A stretch of 64,000 nt of DNA from Kiritimatiellia bacterium (GCA_028718125.1 JAQUMN010000014.1:32765-96764), one strand, 5' to 3'; shown: positions 52,500-62,195, counted from the first letter of the stretch. Notes: generated from the sequence alone by a model not told the origin. Numbers and translations are program-made.

Positions 52500-53748
52500 T
52501 GCGGTGACATACCCGGCAGAATGGGAAGTTGTTCCGCTAAAGTCTCTGGGCGAAATCAAATCCGGTGGGACACCGTCGCGAAATGTCCCCGCCTATTGGA
52601 ACGGGACAATTCCCTGGGTCACGCCTACGGAACTGACGGGGATGAGCGAGAAATACCTTCGCGAAACACAAGAGCGAATCACTCCGGCCGGCCTCGCGGC
52701 CAGTGCAGCAAGTTTGTTGCCCGCCGGTTCCTTGCTCGTCACTACACGCGCTACAATCGGATCAATCGCAATTGCCGGTCTGCCTGTCACAACAAACCAA
52801 GGCTTCAAGAATATTGTCCCCAATGCGAAATCTGATTCCGGGTTCTTCTACTATTGTCTTCAGACCCTTGTTCCGGAGATGTACCGCCGCGCCATAGGAA
52901 GCACGTTTCAGGAAATCTCAAAGAAGGAGTTTGAGCGCATTTCGGCGCCGCGTCCGCAAAAGCCAGAGCAGACCGCCATTGCCGGCATCCTTGACACCGT
53001 TGACGAAGCAATCCAGCAGACTGCGGCGGTAATCGAGAAGCTTAAGAAAATCAAGGCCGGCCTGCTTCACGACCTGCTGACGCGCGGCATTGATGAAGAT
53101 GGACAAATCCGAGCAAACACACCGTCGAATAATAATTTTCAAATTTCGCAACTCGCATATATCAATCCTAATGTTGATACGTCGCGGTTGCATCCACAGA
53201 CACCTGTTTCGTTTGTTCCAATGGAAGATGTTTCAGAAGGTGGCCACTGGGTGCACAGGCAGACACAGCAGATGCAGCATGTCAGTACCGGCTACACAGC
53301 CTTTCAAGAAGGAGATATTCTCTTTGCAAAGATCACCCCTTGTATGGAAAATGGCAAGGGTATCCATGCAATTGGCACGATAAACGGGTTCGGTTTTGCC
53401 AGCACAGAGTTTCATGTTCTACGAGCCAAGGGCAAGAACTCTGCCCGTTTTGTGTTCTGGCAGACTATGAACCCGGCTTTGAGATTGCTTGCAGCAGCGC
53501 GTATGACTGGCTCGGCTGGGCAACAGCGTGTACCATCATCATTTTTTGACCATTTTGCCGTACCGTACTTCGACCCAGATGAGCAAGGCCGCATCGCAGA
53601 TAGACTTGACTTAATGGAAGCGCGTCTCCAGGCTGAATCTGCCACGCTTTGCAAACTAACCCTGATAAAGCAAGGACTGATGCAGGATCTTTTGACCGGC
53701 CGCGTGCGCGTGCCGGTTAAGACGAATGGAAAGGCAAGAATCCAATGA
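52492..53748 (+). CDS. hsdS: Type I restriction-modification specificity subunit
   Basis: HsdS holds two target-recognition domains that define a bipartite site. The 418-residue product has the first domain beginning [20 protein letters not shown] with the family word WVTPTEL, a conserved helical spacer ([36 protein letters not shown]), a second domain with [11 protein letters not shown] and [10 protein letters not shown], and a final helix ending [16 protein letters not shown]. It overlaps hsdM by 8 and the DUF262 gene by 4 bases. Confidence 0.95.
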   Translation: MNDAVTYPAEWEVVPLKSLGEIKSGGTPSRNVPAYWNGTIPWVTPTELTGMSEKYLRETQERITPAGLAASAASLLPAGSLLVTTRATIGSIAIAGLPVTTNQGFKNIVPNAKSDSGFFYYCLQTLVPEMYRRAIGSTFQEISKKEFERISAPRPQKPEQTAIAGILDTVDEAIQQTAAVIEKLKKIKAGLLHDLLTRGIDEDGQIRANTPSNNNFQISQLAYINPNVDTSRLHPQTPVSFVPMEDVSEGGHWVHRQTQQMQHVSTGYTAFQEGDILFAKITPCMENGKGIHAIGTINGFGFASTEFHVLRAKGKNSARFVFWQTMNPALRLLAAARMTGSAGQQRVPSSFFDHFAVPYFDPDEQGRIADRLDLMEARLQAESATLCKLTLIKQGLMQDLLTGRVRVPVKTNGKARIQ

Positions 53749-55982
53749 AGACGCTAAAACTCTCGCTGCGAAAAATCGTCTCCTATCTGAACAACCCGGA
53801 CGAGGATGGCGGATTCTGGCTTCCGAACATACAGCGGCCCTTTGTCTGGTCGGAGGATCAAATATGCCGGCTGTTCGATTCAATTCTCCGTCAATACCCC
53901 ATTAGCACGCTATTGATCTGGAAAACTAAGATGGGCGTCCGGCGACGGAAGTTCATCGACAATTTTAAGGAGGAAAATCGGAACCACCTAAGTAATTTCA
54001 AGGTGCCCGATGACGAAAATAAGAAGTGTCTTGTCCTGGATGGCCAGCAACGACTTCAGAGCCTCTATATTGCATTGCGAGGCAGTTACGATGGAAAGGA
54101 ACTCTACCTCGACATCCTCAGCGGCGAATTGGCCGCCCCGGACGACGTGCGCTACAAGTTCAAGTTCCTCGACCCGCAGGCTGCGATATTCCCCCATATT
54201 CGCTTTAAGGACATCGTCTTTTGTGATGATCCACGTCGAGAAATCGAGGAGCGCATCGCGGCGCAATCTACGACGGTTCTAAGCCGGACCCAGATGGATA
54301 GAATCAGGGATCACGTTGATCTGATTCTAACAACATTCCTTCGAGAAGACGGTGTCGGATACCAAGAACTTGACAGCATCGAGCAGCCGAAACTGTATAG
54401 AGAAGACGACGTGGTTGAAATCTTCATCAGGGCAAACTCAGGCGGCACAAGGTTGGGCAAGTCCGACCTGCTGTTCTCGCTACTAACTTCCGCATGGGAC
54501 GAGGCTGACGACAAGATGGAGATTCTGCTCGACGAACTTAACATGCAGGGGTTTGCCTTCACCCGTGACTTCATCCTGAAAACATGCCTCACCCTGTTAG
54601 GCCAGGGGGCGCGTTACGAGGTAGAGAAGTTCCGCAAGGCTGGCGTGCGCGGGGACATCGAAGGGAAATGGGATAACATTATCGCGGCGACGAAGGATGT
54701 CGCTGACTTCGTGCAGGGCAGCACCTTTATTCGTTGCGACAAGGCGTTGCCGTCGTACCTGGTACTGATTCCACTGGTCTATCTCCGCTATCACTTTCCG
54801 GCCGCATGGAACACCAAGAAGGATGTTGAATTGTACCTCCTGCGTTCTCTTCTTGCCGGGGCGTTCGGCGGTACGCCCGATCAACTCATTGATGACATTG
54901 TAAACAAGATGAAAGAGATCAATAGGTTCGACCTGAACGAAATGTTCGGTGTCATTCGATCGGCAGGGCGAAGCCTTGAACTCACGGAGGATCGGTTTTG
55001 GGCAATCGGGTATGGCAGCGAGAACATTCACCTGTTGTTCAATCTCTGGTATCGGGATTTCAACTACACGCCTGCCTTTGCCAGCAACCTGCCGCAAATA
55101 GACCACGTTTTCCCACAGAGCGCGCTGAAGCAAGTCAAGGTCTCGAATCCAAACACCGGCAAGTTGAATATCATGAAGTATCGGGAAGGCGATCGGAACC
55201 AGCTTGCCAACTGCATGCTTCTCACAGCGGCAGAGAACGGCGCTGGCGGGAAGAGCGACACTCCACCGGATGAATGGTTTAAGGACAAGGACGCGGCCTA
55301 CTTGGCCCGGCATCTGATACCGCCTGACCCAGCATTATGGAAGCTCGATAGGTATGAGGATTTCATAGCGGCACGCAAGAAACTCATCAAGGATAAGTTT
55401 GCCTATCTGCTAACTGTGCCGGCGAAGAAAGAGGTAGCAGTTGATAGTGGCAATTCAACACCGCCTAATCAAGTCGCTCCCAATGCGGTTACGATTGCAG
55501 GCAAAAGAGATGCGGAGGTAATAAAGGAAGATCCAAAGCGATTTGAGATTCGTAAGCACTTTTGGACCGGATTGTTGGAAGAAGCAAAGCAGCATACAAG
55601 ATTGTTCTACGATGTCACGCCGGGAAACTTTGGTTGGATTGGAGCAGGCGCAGGAAAAACCGGTTTGACTTTCTGTTTCGCCATACGGGAGCATTATGCT
55701 CAGGTGGAAATATACATTGACCGCAGGAAGAATTCCGATAAAGAGAACAAGAATATTTTCTGTCAGCTTTATGCAGATAAGGACGCCATCGAAAAAGCGT
55801 TTGGAGATAGTTTAGAATGGCAAAAATTGGAGGATAAGCGGGCATGCCGCATTCGTAAGGTTATATCCATTGGGGGCTATCGTGACGAAGCGAAATGGCC
55901 GGCGATTTATACGGCGGCGTCCGAAACTATGGCGCGATTTGAGAAGGCGCTGAAACCGTTTGTTGCTAAGTTGCAAATTTGA
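53745..55982 (+). CDS. DUF262-DUF1524(HNH)-DUF4268 protein, GmrSD/BrxU-like nuclease
   Basis: The 745-residue product begins with a DUF262 domain: WLPNIQRPFVWSEDQI and the ParB-like nucleotide motif D99-GQQR in CLVLDGQQRLQSL. A DUF1524-type HNH region follows (QIDHVFPQSALK with D453-H454, then NQLANCMLLTAAENGAGGKS). Residues about 590-745 are DUF4268 (FEIRKHFWTGLLEEAKQHTR, NFGWIGAGAGKTGLTFCFAI). DUF262 plus DUF1524 is the GmrSD/BrxU type IV restriction architecture that cuts modified phage DNA. It is translationally coupled to hsdS by a 4-base overlap and precedes hsdR by 12 bases, an unusual place for such an enzyme. Modified-DNA specificity is inferred. Confidence 0.88.
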   Translation: MKTLKLSLRKIVSYLNNPDEDGGFWLPNIQRPFVWSEDQICRLFDSILRQYPISTLLIWKTKMGVRRRKFIDNFKEENRNHLSNFKVPDDENKKCLVLDGQQRLQSLYIALRGSYDGKELYLDILSGELAAPDDVRYKFKFLDPQAAIFPHIRFKDIVFCDDPRREIEERIAAQSTTVLSRTQMDRIRDHVDLILTTFLREDGVGYQELDSIEQPKLYREDDVVEIFIRANSGGTRLGKSDLLFSLLTSAWDEADDKMEILLDELNMQGFAFTRDFILKTCLTLLGQGARYEVEKFRKAGVRGDIEGKWDNIIAATKDVADFVQGSTFIRCDKALPSYLVLIPLVYLRYHFPAAWNTKKDVELYLLRSLLAGAFGGTPDQLIDDIVNKMKEINRFDLNEMFGVIRSAGRSLELTEDRFWAIGYGSENIHLLFNLWYRDFNYTPAFASNLPQIDHVFPQSALKQVKVSNPNTGKLNIMKYREGDRNQLANCMLLTAAENGAGGKSDTPPDEWFKDKDAAYLARHLIPPDPALWKLDRYEDFIAARKKLIKDKFAYLLTVPAKKEVAVDSGNSTPPNQVAPNAVTIAGKRDAEVIKEDPKRFEIRKHFWTGLLEEAKQHTRLFYDVTPGNFGWIGAGAGKTGLTFCFAIREHYAQVEIYIDRRKNSDKENKNIFCQLYADKDAIEKAFGDSLEWQKLEDKRACRIRKVISIGGYRDEAKWPAIYTAASETMARFEKALKPFVAKLQI

Positions 55983-55994
55983 CTGGAGGCCGTT

Positions 55995-58900
55995 ATGCCT
56001 GACATCCCATTAACTGACCCCGACCGAGAGCATCCGAATGAGTATACGGAAGTCGAGTACCCGATGCTGGCGCAACTGGTTAGCATGGGCTGGGAATACC
56101 TGCAAGGCGACCTGGACTATCCGCAGAAGACCCACCGTGAGCATTTCAGGGAAGTGATTTTGAAGCCCCGTCTTCATGCGGCGATCCGTAAGGTCAATCT
56201 GGACGACAATGGCAACGAGTACCTGGATGATGTGACTATTGACCGGGCGATTCAGGAATTCCAGCGGACACAGACGCAGAACCTTCTGGACCGCAACAAG
56301 GAATTAACAGAAAAGCTGGTTTTAGGTGTCAAGGTTCCCTGGGCGGAATGTCCCGCTGGTTCGAGGGATAATGAAGTCCGCGTCCATTTTTTCGATTTCG
56401 AACATCCCGAAGGCAACGACTTTCTGGCGATCAATCAATTCCGTGTGGAGTTTATCGGGCGAACGGGTTTTGTAATCCCGGACATCGTGCTTTTCGTTAA
56501 CGGCATTCCATTGGCGGTCATCGAGTGCAAGAGCCCGGCGATCATCGAGCCGATGAATGAGGGCATTAACCAGCTTCTACGCTACTCCAACCAACGGCAG
56601 GAAGTGGTGGAGGATGAGGGCGTTCCGCATCTATTCCTTTTCAACCAGATTATGGTCTCAACATGGTACTATGAGGCAAGGGCGGCCGCGCTGGGCGGAG
56701 AATATGAGTTCTATCAGGAGTGGAAAGATACTATTCCGGTCCCGCTTGAGCACGTTGCGGTGGAACTGGGCAAAGCGCCGGCACAGCTCAAAAGTCAGGA
56801 GATTCTGACCGCCGGGATGCTTCGCCCAGCGCATTTGCTCGACATCCTGCAAAACTTCGTCTTGTTTGGCGAAGACAACGGGAAATTGGTCAAGATCGTC
56901 CCCCGCTACCAGCAGTTTCGGGCGGTCCACAAGACGATTGAGCGTATGTCCACGGGCCGAACGCGGATTGAGAGCGGGGATGCTGACGAGCGTGGCGGCG
57001 TGGTCTGGCATACGCAGGGCAGCGGCAAAAGTATCACAATGGTTTTCCTTATCCGTAAAATGCGGACAACGGATGAACTGAAGGATTTCAAGGTTGTGTT
57101 GGTGACCGATCGCACACAACTTGAAAAGCAACTGCGCGCCACGATGGCGATGTCAGGGCAAAATGTCCGCCCGAATCAGCACGACCGAGGGCGGCAGGAA
57201 ACTGCGATAGATCGCGTCCAGCGCATCTTGAGAGAAGAAGGCCCCGACCTGGTCTTCTGTATGATTCAAAAAAATCAGGACTTGGAAGCTGAATTCACAG
57301 TCCTGGAGTACGAAGTGCCGATCCCTGCGCTCAGGGTGGCTGAGGGCCATGCGGATTATCCCGGCGGCGAAGTTACGCCGGACACGGAACGGATTCCGAT
57401 TGATGAAACACAGGCTAACGGCGAACCGCCGGGAAACCCGCAAACCAGGACATTGCGACAACGGATTCCAACTGGGGAACAGACCTTCCCTGTGCTGAAC
57501 GATTCCGAGAAGATTCTGTTGCTTGTGGATGAGGCGCACCGCGATAATGCCGGGACGCTTCATGGTAATCTGATGACCGGTCTTCCCAATGCGGCAAAAG
57601 TCGCCTTTACCGGGACACCGATCTTCCGCAAAGAACGAACCAATACCTTCCGCATTTTCGGCCCGCTTATTGACCAGTATGGCATGAAGACATCTGTAGC
57701 AGATGAGGCCACGGTCAAGATTCTTTACGAGGGGCGTATCCCCGAGGGACTTGTTGAGCGGGCGGCGGAACTCGACAAGGTCGCTCGCTGGCATTTCCGG
57801 GCATACACCGATGCCGAATTCCAGATCATCATGAACCTTTATGCGACCGAGCCGCGCGTTCTGGAGGCCCCGGAATTGATTGCGGCAAAGGCCAATGACA
57901 TGCTCCGGCATTATGTCCGGGACATTCTCCCGGAAGGATTCAAGGCCCAGGTTGTCGCAACAAGCCGGCTGGCGGCTATCCGTTATCAGGAATCCTTGCA
58001 ATCGGCCAAAGACAAGCTCGTAGCCGACCTGGAGGCATTGGACCCGGCTCTCCTGCAACTTTCGGACGCGGATGTCGCTCAACTGGACGAAGATAAGCAA
58101 TACCTGATCGGGGTTCACCGGCAATTGGAGAAAATCAAGCGACTGGAGTTCGCCGCGGTCATTTCCCATGCCCATAACGATCCTCCATCCTATCGGATCT
58201 GGAGCGACCAGGATAAGCGGGACGACTACGAGGCAAGGTTTAAGCTGCCTTTTGACCATCAGAATCCTGCCCAGCAGAGCGGACTTGCCTTCCTATGCGT
58301 TCAGAACATGCTTTTGACCGGATTCGATGCTCCGGTTGAGCAAGTCATCTACATTGACCGTCGCATACGCGAACATGTCCTGTTGCAGGCCATTGCCCGA
58401 GTTAACCGGAAGAAGCGGGGCAAACCATGCGGCTACGTTGTGGATTATATTGGAATTGGGAAGTTTCTGAAAGAAGCCCTGATTGAAACCGAGGGTGGCG
58501 ATGGTGAAGGCGGTCTGGATACCAAGCGCGACGAGATTCCCCGCTTGGAGGACCGCTATCGTCAAGTTATGGCGATCTTTACCGAGCACGGCATTACCGA
58601 CATCACTGACATTGAAAAATGCGTTGATCTTTTGGCCGACGTTAAGGTCCGGGCAGACTTTATCACCAAATTAAGGCTGTTTCTCATAAGTCTTGGCATC
58701 GTCCTGCCGCTGCCGGAAGGCAATCGGTACTTGCGCGACGCCAAGATATTAGGCTTTATCGCCAAGGTGGCTTCGAATCTCTACCGGGATAACCAGCTTA
58801 ACTTGCTGGGCGTTGAGAAAAAGGTTCGGCAACTTATTGATGAATACATTAGCGCCCAGGGCGTTGATCCAATAATACCGCCCATTGATATTATGGACGC

Positions 58901-59471
58901 CGGCTTTGAGGAGCACGTCAAAGGGAAGAAATCGGCCAAGAGCCGGGCATCCGAAATGCTCCATGCGATTCGCTACCACATCACTATTCACGTCAATGAA
59001 GACCCGGAACACTACAAGAGTCTGAGCGAAAAGCTCGAAGCAATCCTCCAGGAACTACGCGAAAACTGGAACGAACTAGAACGGGTGCTGCGCGAATTCC
59101 TAAATCAGGAACTTATACTGGGTCGCGAAGAAACCGTTGCCGGGATCAATCCAAAGATTCAGGCCCCATTCTTCGACGTGATAAAGAAGGCGGCAGAGGT
59201 TGAGGCTGGGGCTCAAATCGCCACCCAAAACCCGGTGTTTGCGCCGCTGGTGGCATTGACAGTATCAATGGTGGAACATATCCAGTCGGAGATTAGGAAA
59301 GTGGATTTCTGGCGGGATAATCCGAGCCGTCTGGTTCTTGAGGCGGCCATCCGGGAGCGCCTACGCCACTGCCGTGTGGATGACCGACGAGTATTCACGA
59401 AGAATACGCAGGAACTGGCAACCCGGATCGTGGATCTGGCTTATCATCGGAGGCGATTCCTGGTCGAATGA
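55995..59471 (+). CDS. hsdR: Type I restriction enzyme endonuclease/translocase subunit
   Basis: HsdR translocates DNA and cleaves it when the HsdM2-HsdS complex meets an unmethylated site. The 1,158-residue product has the N-terminal PD-(D/E)xK nuclease (D163 in VIPDIVLFVNG, E177-C-K179 in AVIECKSP). The motor has Walker A TQGSGKSITMVF (K345), LVDEAHRDN (D512-E513) and AFTGTPIFRKER, followed by DAPVEQVIYIDRRIREHVLL and QAIARVNRKKRGK. All nuclease and helicase residues look intact. GGAGG precedes the ATG. Its stop overlaps the metallopeptidase gene by 4 bases. Confidence 0.96.
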   Translation: MPDIPLTDPDREHPNEYTEVEYPMLAQLVSMGWEYLQGDLDYPQKTHREHFREVILKPRLHAAIRKVNLDDNGNEYLDDVTIDRAIQEFQRTQTQNLLDRNKELTEKLVLGVKVPWAECPAGSRDNEVRVHFFDFEHPEGNDFLAINQFRVEFIGRTGFVIPDIVLFVNGIPLAVIECKSPAIIEPMNEGINQLLRYSNQRQEVVEDEGVPHLFLFNQIMVSTWYYEARAAALGGEYEFYQEWKDTIPVPLEHVAVELGKAPAQLKSQEILTAGMLRPAHLLDILQNFVLFGEDNGKLVKIVPRYQQFRAVHKTIERMSTGRTRIESGDADERGGVVWHTQGSGKSITMVFLIRKMRTTDELKDFKVVLVTDRTQLEKQLRATMAMSGQNVRPNQHDRGRQETAIDRVQRILREEGPDLVFCMIQKNQDLEAEFTVLEYEVPIPALRVAEGHADYPGGEVTPDTERIPIDETQANGEPPGNPQTRTLRQRIPTGEQTFPVLNDSEKILLLVDEAHRDNAGTLHGNLMTGLPNAAKVAFTGTPIFRKERTNTFRIFGPLIDQYGMKTSVADEATVKILYEGRIPEGLVERAAELDKVARWHFRAYTDAEFQIIMNLYATEPRVLEAPELIAAKANDMLRHYVRDILPEGFKAQVVATSRLAAIRYQESLQSAKDKLVADLEALDPALLQLSDADVAQLDEDKQYLIGVHRQLEKIKRLEFAAVISHAHNDPPSYRIWSDQDKRDDYEARFKLPFDHQNPAQQSGLAFLCVQNMLLTGFDAPVEQVIYIDRRIREHVLLQAIARVNRKKRGKPCGYVVDYIGIGKFLKEALIETEGGDGEGGLDTKRDEIPRLEDRYRQVMAIFTEHGITDITDIEKCVDLLADVKVRADFITKLRLFLISLGIVLPLPEGNRYLRDAKILGFIAKVASNLYRDNQLNLLGVEKKVRQLIDEYISAQGVDPIIPPIDIMDAGFEEHVKGKKSAKSRASEMLHAIRYHITIHVNEDPEHYKSLSEKLEAILQELRENWNELERVLREFLNQELILGREETVAGINPKIQAPFFDVIKKAAEVEAGAQIATQNPVFAPLVALTVSMVEHIQSEIRKVDFWRDNPSRLVLEAAIRERLRHCRVDDRRVFTKNTQELATRIVDLAYHRRRFLVE

Positions 59472-60178
59472 ACGAGATAATCAATATTGACGATCTAAAG
59501 ATAGAAGTCCGGCGCAGTGCCCGGCGGCTGAATGTGGATTTGACGATTGACCGGGATGGCGGCGTTGTAATCGCTGTGCCCGATCAGATGCAGGAAAAGG
59601 AAATCACACGGATCATCCGCAATAAGCAAGCCTGGATTTATACGGCGCTTGGCCGAAAGCAGGCGTCCAAGAAGGGCCCGCCACCAAAAGAATATGTTTC
59701 CGGAGAGGGGTTCTTTTACCTGGGCCGCAAGTATCGGCTGAAGGTTCTACGTGATGACCAGCCCGCTGAGTCGGCCGATGGGCTTCAACTCAAGAATGAT
59801 CGTTTCTTCCTGCCGCGAGATCTGGTTGCCAAGGGCCGGGAAGTGTTTCTTAAATGGTACACGGACCGGGCTGCGGAGTGGATCACCCGACGTATGAACA
59901 CGCTCAAGGGGCGTGTGGCCTCCGCGCCGCAGTCCATCGCAATTCTTGACTTGGGCTTCCGCTGGGCATCCTGCACGCATAAAGGCAAAATGTTCTTTCA
60001 TTGGCGGACGATCCTTCTGCCGCCGGAAAGGATTGACTACCTGATCTTGCATGAACTTGTTCACGTCCACGAACATAACCATAGTCCAGCATTCTACGAA
60101 CGGCTCCGCCGGGCATCCCCTGACCACAAACAACATGAAAACTGGTTCCTCCGCAACGGGGACCTCTACTCGCTTTGA
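59468..60178 (+). CDS. YgjP-like (DUF45) metallopeptidase
   Basis: The 236-residue product has the YgjP/DUF45 layout: an N-terminal beta-rich part (VDLTIDRDGGVVIAVPDQMQ, YLGRKYRLKVLRDD) and a zinc motif H195-ELVH199 followed by HVHEHNHSPAFYERLRRASP, which supplies a third ligand. Such proteins are found repeatedly next to hsdR genes, but the substrate is not known. The 4-base overlap with hsdR shows coupling to the operon. Proteolysis of Hsd subunits is one possible role (inference). Confidence 0.88.
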   Translation: MNEIINIDDLKIEVRRSARRLNVDLTIDRDGGVVIAVPDQMQEKEITRIIRNKQAWIYTALGRKQASKKGPPPKEYVSGEGFFYLGRKYRLKVLRDDQPAESADGLQLKNDRFFLPRDLVAKGREVFLKWYTDRAAEWITRRMNTLKGRVASAPQSIAILDLGFRWASCTHKGKMFFHWRTILLPPERIDYLILHELVHVHEHNHSPAFYERLRRASPDHKQHENWFLRNGDLYSL

Positions 60179-60182
60179 TGCC

Positions 60183-61421
60183 ATGACACCTGCAGCTATT
60201 CAACAGGTTCCCCTTGATCGCGTGACGCAGACCATCTACGCCCGTATTTACGCGGCTATGGCCCCTTTGCGCGAGGAAATGGAAAGGGTTCAAGACAGCG
60301 CGGCAATCCTGATGGGTACGTTTGCCAAATTTCGTGAATCTCTACCGGTCCTTGATGCAACTGCCTATGTGGCAATGAGGGAACAACTATCCGTTGTTTC
60401 GCAATCTCTTCAAATGGCTCTCAAAGTGCCGTTGTCCATGCCGACACGGAACCTCGCGGCGCAACTCGTATTACATGACCTTCCCCGTCTGGCGGCTATT
60501 GCGGTCAAACTTAATGAGGAAGAGGCCCCGAAGTTCTTTGCGGCAATCAACTACACCGATTCGAAGTTTGAAACATTCGCCGTTGATGCTAAGCAAAAGA
60601 CGACCATTCGCAAGGCGGATCTGGAAACGGCCATTCAGAACATCGTCAGCAAGCGGGTGGCGGATTTAGAGCGCCTCGTCAAGGAAGACACGGCCAAGTG
60701 GTTCGCTGCAAAAGGTATTGTAGGTGACACTCTGTCTGTCGTAAGTGGTCCACGCTACGCGTTACGTCGCGACCGAGCCGCGTGGAAACTGGTGTATGAC
60801 GGTCAAGAGGCGGTTCTGAGGCATGAACGTGGCATCCTATACGTGGCATATCTTCTCCAGAACCCGCCGCGAGAACCAATCCACGCTTTGGACTTGGCTG
60901 TTCATGTTCCAGACATCTACCGCAAGCAACTTGGCATCACAGCAACGACCGACGCATTGACAGGTGAAACCGTCCAGTTACACCGGCACGCGCGCATACA
61001 GGAACGTAGCCTCGGAATCGAAGCCCTGGAATCGGCTAAAGGAGTATGGAAGGCGCAACAAAAATGGGAGGCTGTTCTCGAAGACAACAATGCCACCGAA
61101 CCGGAGCGGGCCGAGGCTTTGCGCTACCTGGAGGAGATTGCGACGTTTCAACGCAAATACGCGGAACACAGCAAGAGCAACGCGGATAGACTTGTACGCG
61201 CAGTGCGCCGGGCAGTCACACGTTTCCACGATAACCTTGTTAAGGCTCTCGATGCTAACGGAAATCCGCACCCAGTCTTAACGGCTTTTGCCGAGCACCT
61301 GAACAATCATCTTCTGATCCCATCCGCCCGATACTCTGGCAGCTACCGTTCACGCTCGCGAACTGGTATAGCTGGTTGTTTCACATACGAACCCCCGGCC
61401 GGCGTGACCTGGGCCAGTTGA
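60183..61421 (+). CDS. Protein of unknown function, last gene of the restriction operon
   Basis: I do not recognise a family for the whole chain. From ATG 60183 the product is 412 residues. Residues about 1-160 are helical (TQTIYARIYAAMAPLREEME). Around 185-240 there is a segment AAWKLVYDGQEAVLRHERGI then LYVAYLLQNPPREPIHALDL, which resembles a small domain seen in some bacterial regulators and ATPases (tryptophan, then GxxxxLRHxxG, then YLAxLLxxPxxxxHxLDL). The remainder is charged and coiled-coil-like, ending in a Ser/Arg-rich tail. An in-frame ATG at 60135 inside the metallopeptidase gene is an alternative start. A strong terminator follows 17 bases after the stop. Confidence 0.75.
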   Translation: MTPAAIQQVPLDRVTQTIYARIYAAMAPLREEMERVQDSAAILMGTFAKFRESLPVLDATAYVAMREQLSVVSQSLQMALKVPLSMPTRNLAAQLVLHDLPRLAAIAVKLNEEEAPKFFAAINYTDSKFETFAVDAKQKTTIRKADLETAIQNIVSKRVADLERLVKEDTAKWFAAKGIVGDTLSVVSGPRYALRRDRAAWKLVYDGQEAVLRHERGILYVAYLLQNPPREPIHALDLAVHVPDIYRKQLGITATTDALTGETVQLHRHARIQERSLGIEALESAKGVWKAQQKWEAVLEDNNATEPERAEALRYLEEIATFQRKYAEHSKSNADRLVRAVRRAVTRFHDNLVKALDANGNPHPVLTAFAEHLNNHLLIPSARYSGSYRSRSRTGIAGCFTYEPPAGVTWAS

Positions 61422-61437
61422 AGCTTATCTGATCCTC

Positions 61438-61478
61438 GACCCCGTGGAGGCGAACCCTTCACGGGGTCTTTTTTTTTA
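61438..61478 (+). terminator. Intrinsic terminator of the fic-hsd operon
   Basis: A perfect 9-bp stem (GACCCCGTG 61438-61446, CACGGGGTC 61460-61468) with a 13-base loop is followed by nine T. It lies just after the last gene of the operon that starts at the 48553 promoter. Confidence 0.9.
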
Positions 61479-61575
61479 CCGTGACATGGTTTGTCCTATC
61501 CGTGCCGCACTTTGTCACCCCATGCAAGAAAAGCGGCGGAATGGTTCCGCCACTATAACTACATGGAGGTCGAAA

Positions 61576-61767
61576 ATGACCAACCTCAGACTCAGGACGG
61601 CGCGAGTGGCTCAGGGACTCACCCAGCTCCAGCTCGCGGAAATCATCGGTCGCAAGGAAATCGAAATATCGCGCTTCGAAACCGGACGGGCAAGACCGGA
61701 CCAGGAATTGAAGCGCCGAATTGCCGAGGTCCTTCAGAAACCCACCTACGAACTCTTCGACTGCTGA
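61576..61767 (+). CDS. Xre-family helix-turn-helix regulator
   Basis: The 63-residue product is a single helix-turn-helix domain: RTARVAQGLTQLQLAEIIGR, KEIEISRFETGRARPDQELK and the closing helix RIAEVLQKPTYELFDC. GGAGGT precedes the ATG at 61576. It sits after the restriction operon terminator and before an AlpA-like gene, the usual place for the control switch of an integrative element. Confidence 0.88.
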   Translation: MTNLRLRTARVAQGLTQLQLAEIIGRKEIEISRFETGRARPDQELKRRIAEVLQKPTYELFDC

Positions 61768-61780
61768 AAGGATATATCCC

Positions 61781-62086
61781 ATGACGAATCAGACAAACCA
61801 AAATGAAAGACTTGTAAAGATTCTCCAGGCATCGCAGGAGGTCCAAGCCGAAATTGATCGTGTCCTCGAAGGTCGGCCACCAACCCCGCAACCCGAACAG
61901 CCGAGCGGTCCGCTCCTCTTGGGCGTGTCCGCTGCGGCAAAATTAATGGGTTGCAGCCGCGCCACGATTTGGCGCATCTGCCGCGCTGGGAGATTAGAGA
62001 AGGTCGAGCTATTCCCTGGTTCCTTCCGCCTACGCCGCGCCGACTTGCTGGCGCTGGCCGCCGGCAAAGGAGGCCGTCATGAATAA
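61781..62086 (+). CDS. AlpA/excisionase-like helix-turn-helix protein
   Basis: The 101-residue product has an N-terminal helical, Pro-containing part and a C-terminal MerR/AlpA-type DNA-binding domain (LLGVSAAAKLMGCSRATIWR, ICRAGRLEKVELFPGSFRLR, RADLLALAAG). Such proteins act as excisionases or transcription activators in P4-like elements. It follows the Xre gene by 13 bases and overlaps the next small ORF by 8 bases. Confidence 0.85.
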   Translation: MTNQTNQNERLVKILQASQEVQAEIDRVLEGRPPTPQPEQPSGPLLLGVSAAAKLMGCSRATIWRICRAGRLEKVELFPGSFRLRRADLLALAAGKGGRHE

Positions 62087-62195
62087 ATGGCAACGGCTTC
62101 TACGGTGGCTACTGAAATGTTCGCGTATGAATCCACACATGATCCGCAAGGTTTATCTGAGCCTGCGGGGGAGGATAAAGAATGACGATAAATGA
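62079..62195 (+). CDS. Small basic protein (38 residues), hypothetical
   Basis: AAAGGAGG precedes an ATG at 62079 that opens a 38-codon frame (MNKWQRLLRWLLKCSRMNPH) ending at 62195. It overlaps the preceding stop and the primase start, which supports translational coupling. The product is basic and amphipathic. It could be a genuine small protein or only a coupling leader for the primase. Confidence 0.45.
   Translation: MNKWQRLLRWLLKCSRMNPHMIRKVYLSLRGRIKNDDK

Noticed and set aside
57153..58259. 368-codon minus-strand frame inside hsdR
   Set aside because: It is a shadow of the HsdR helicase region, with no independent signals.
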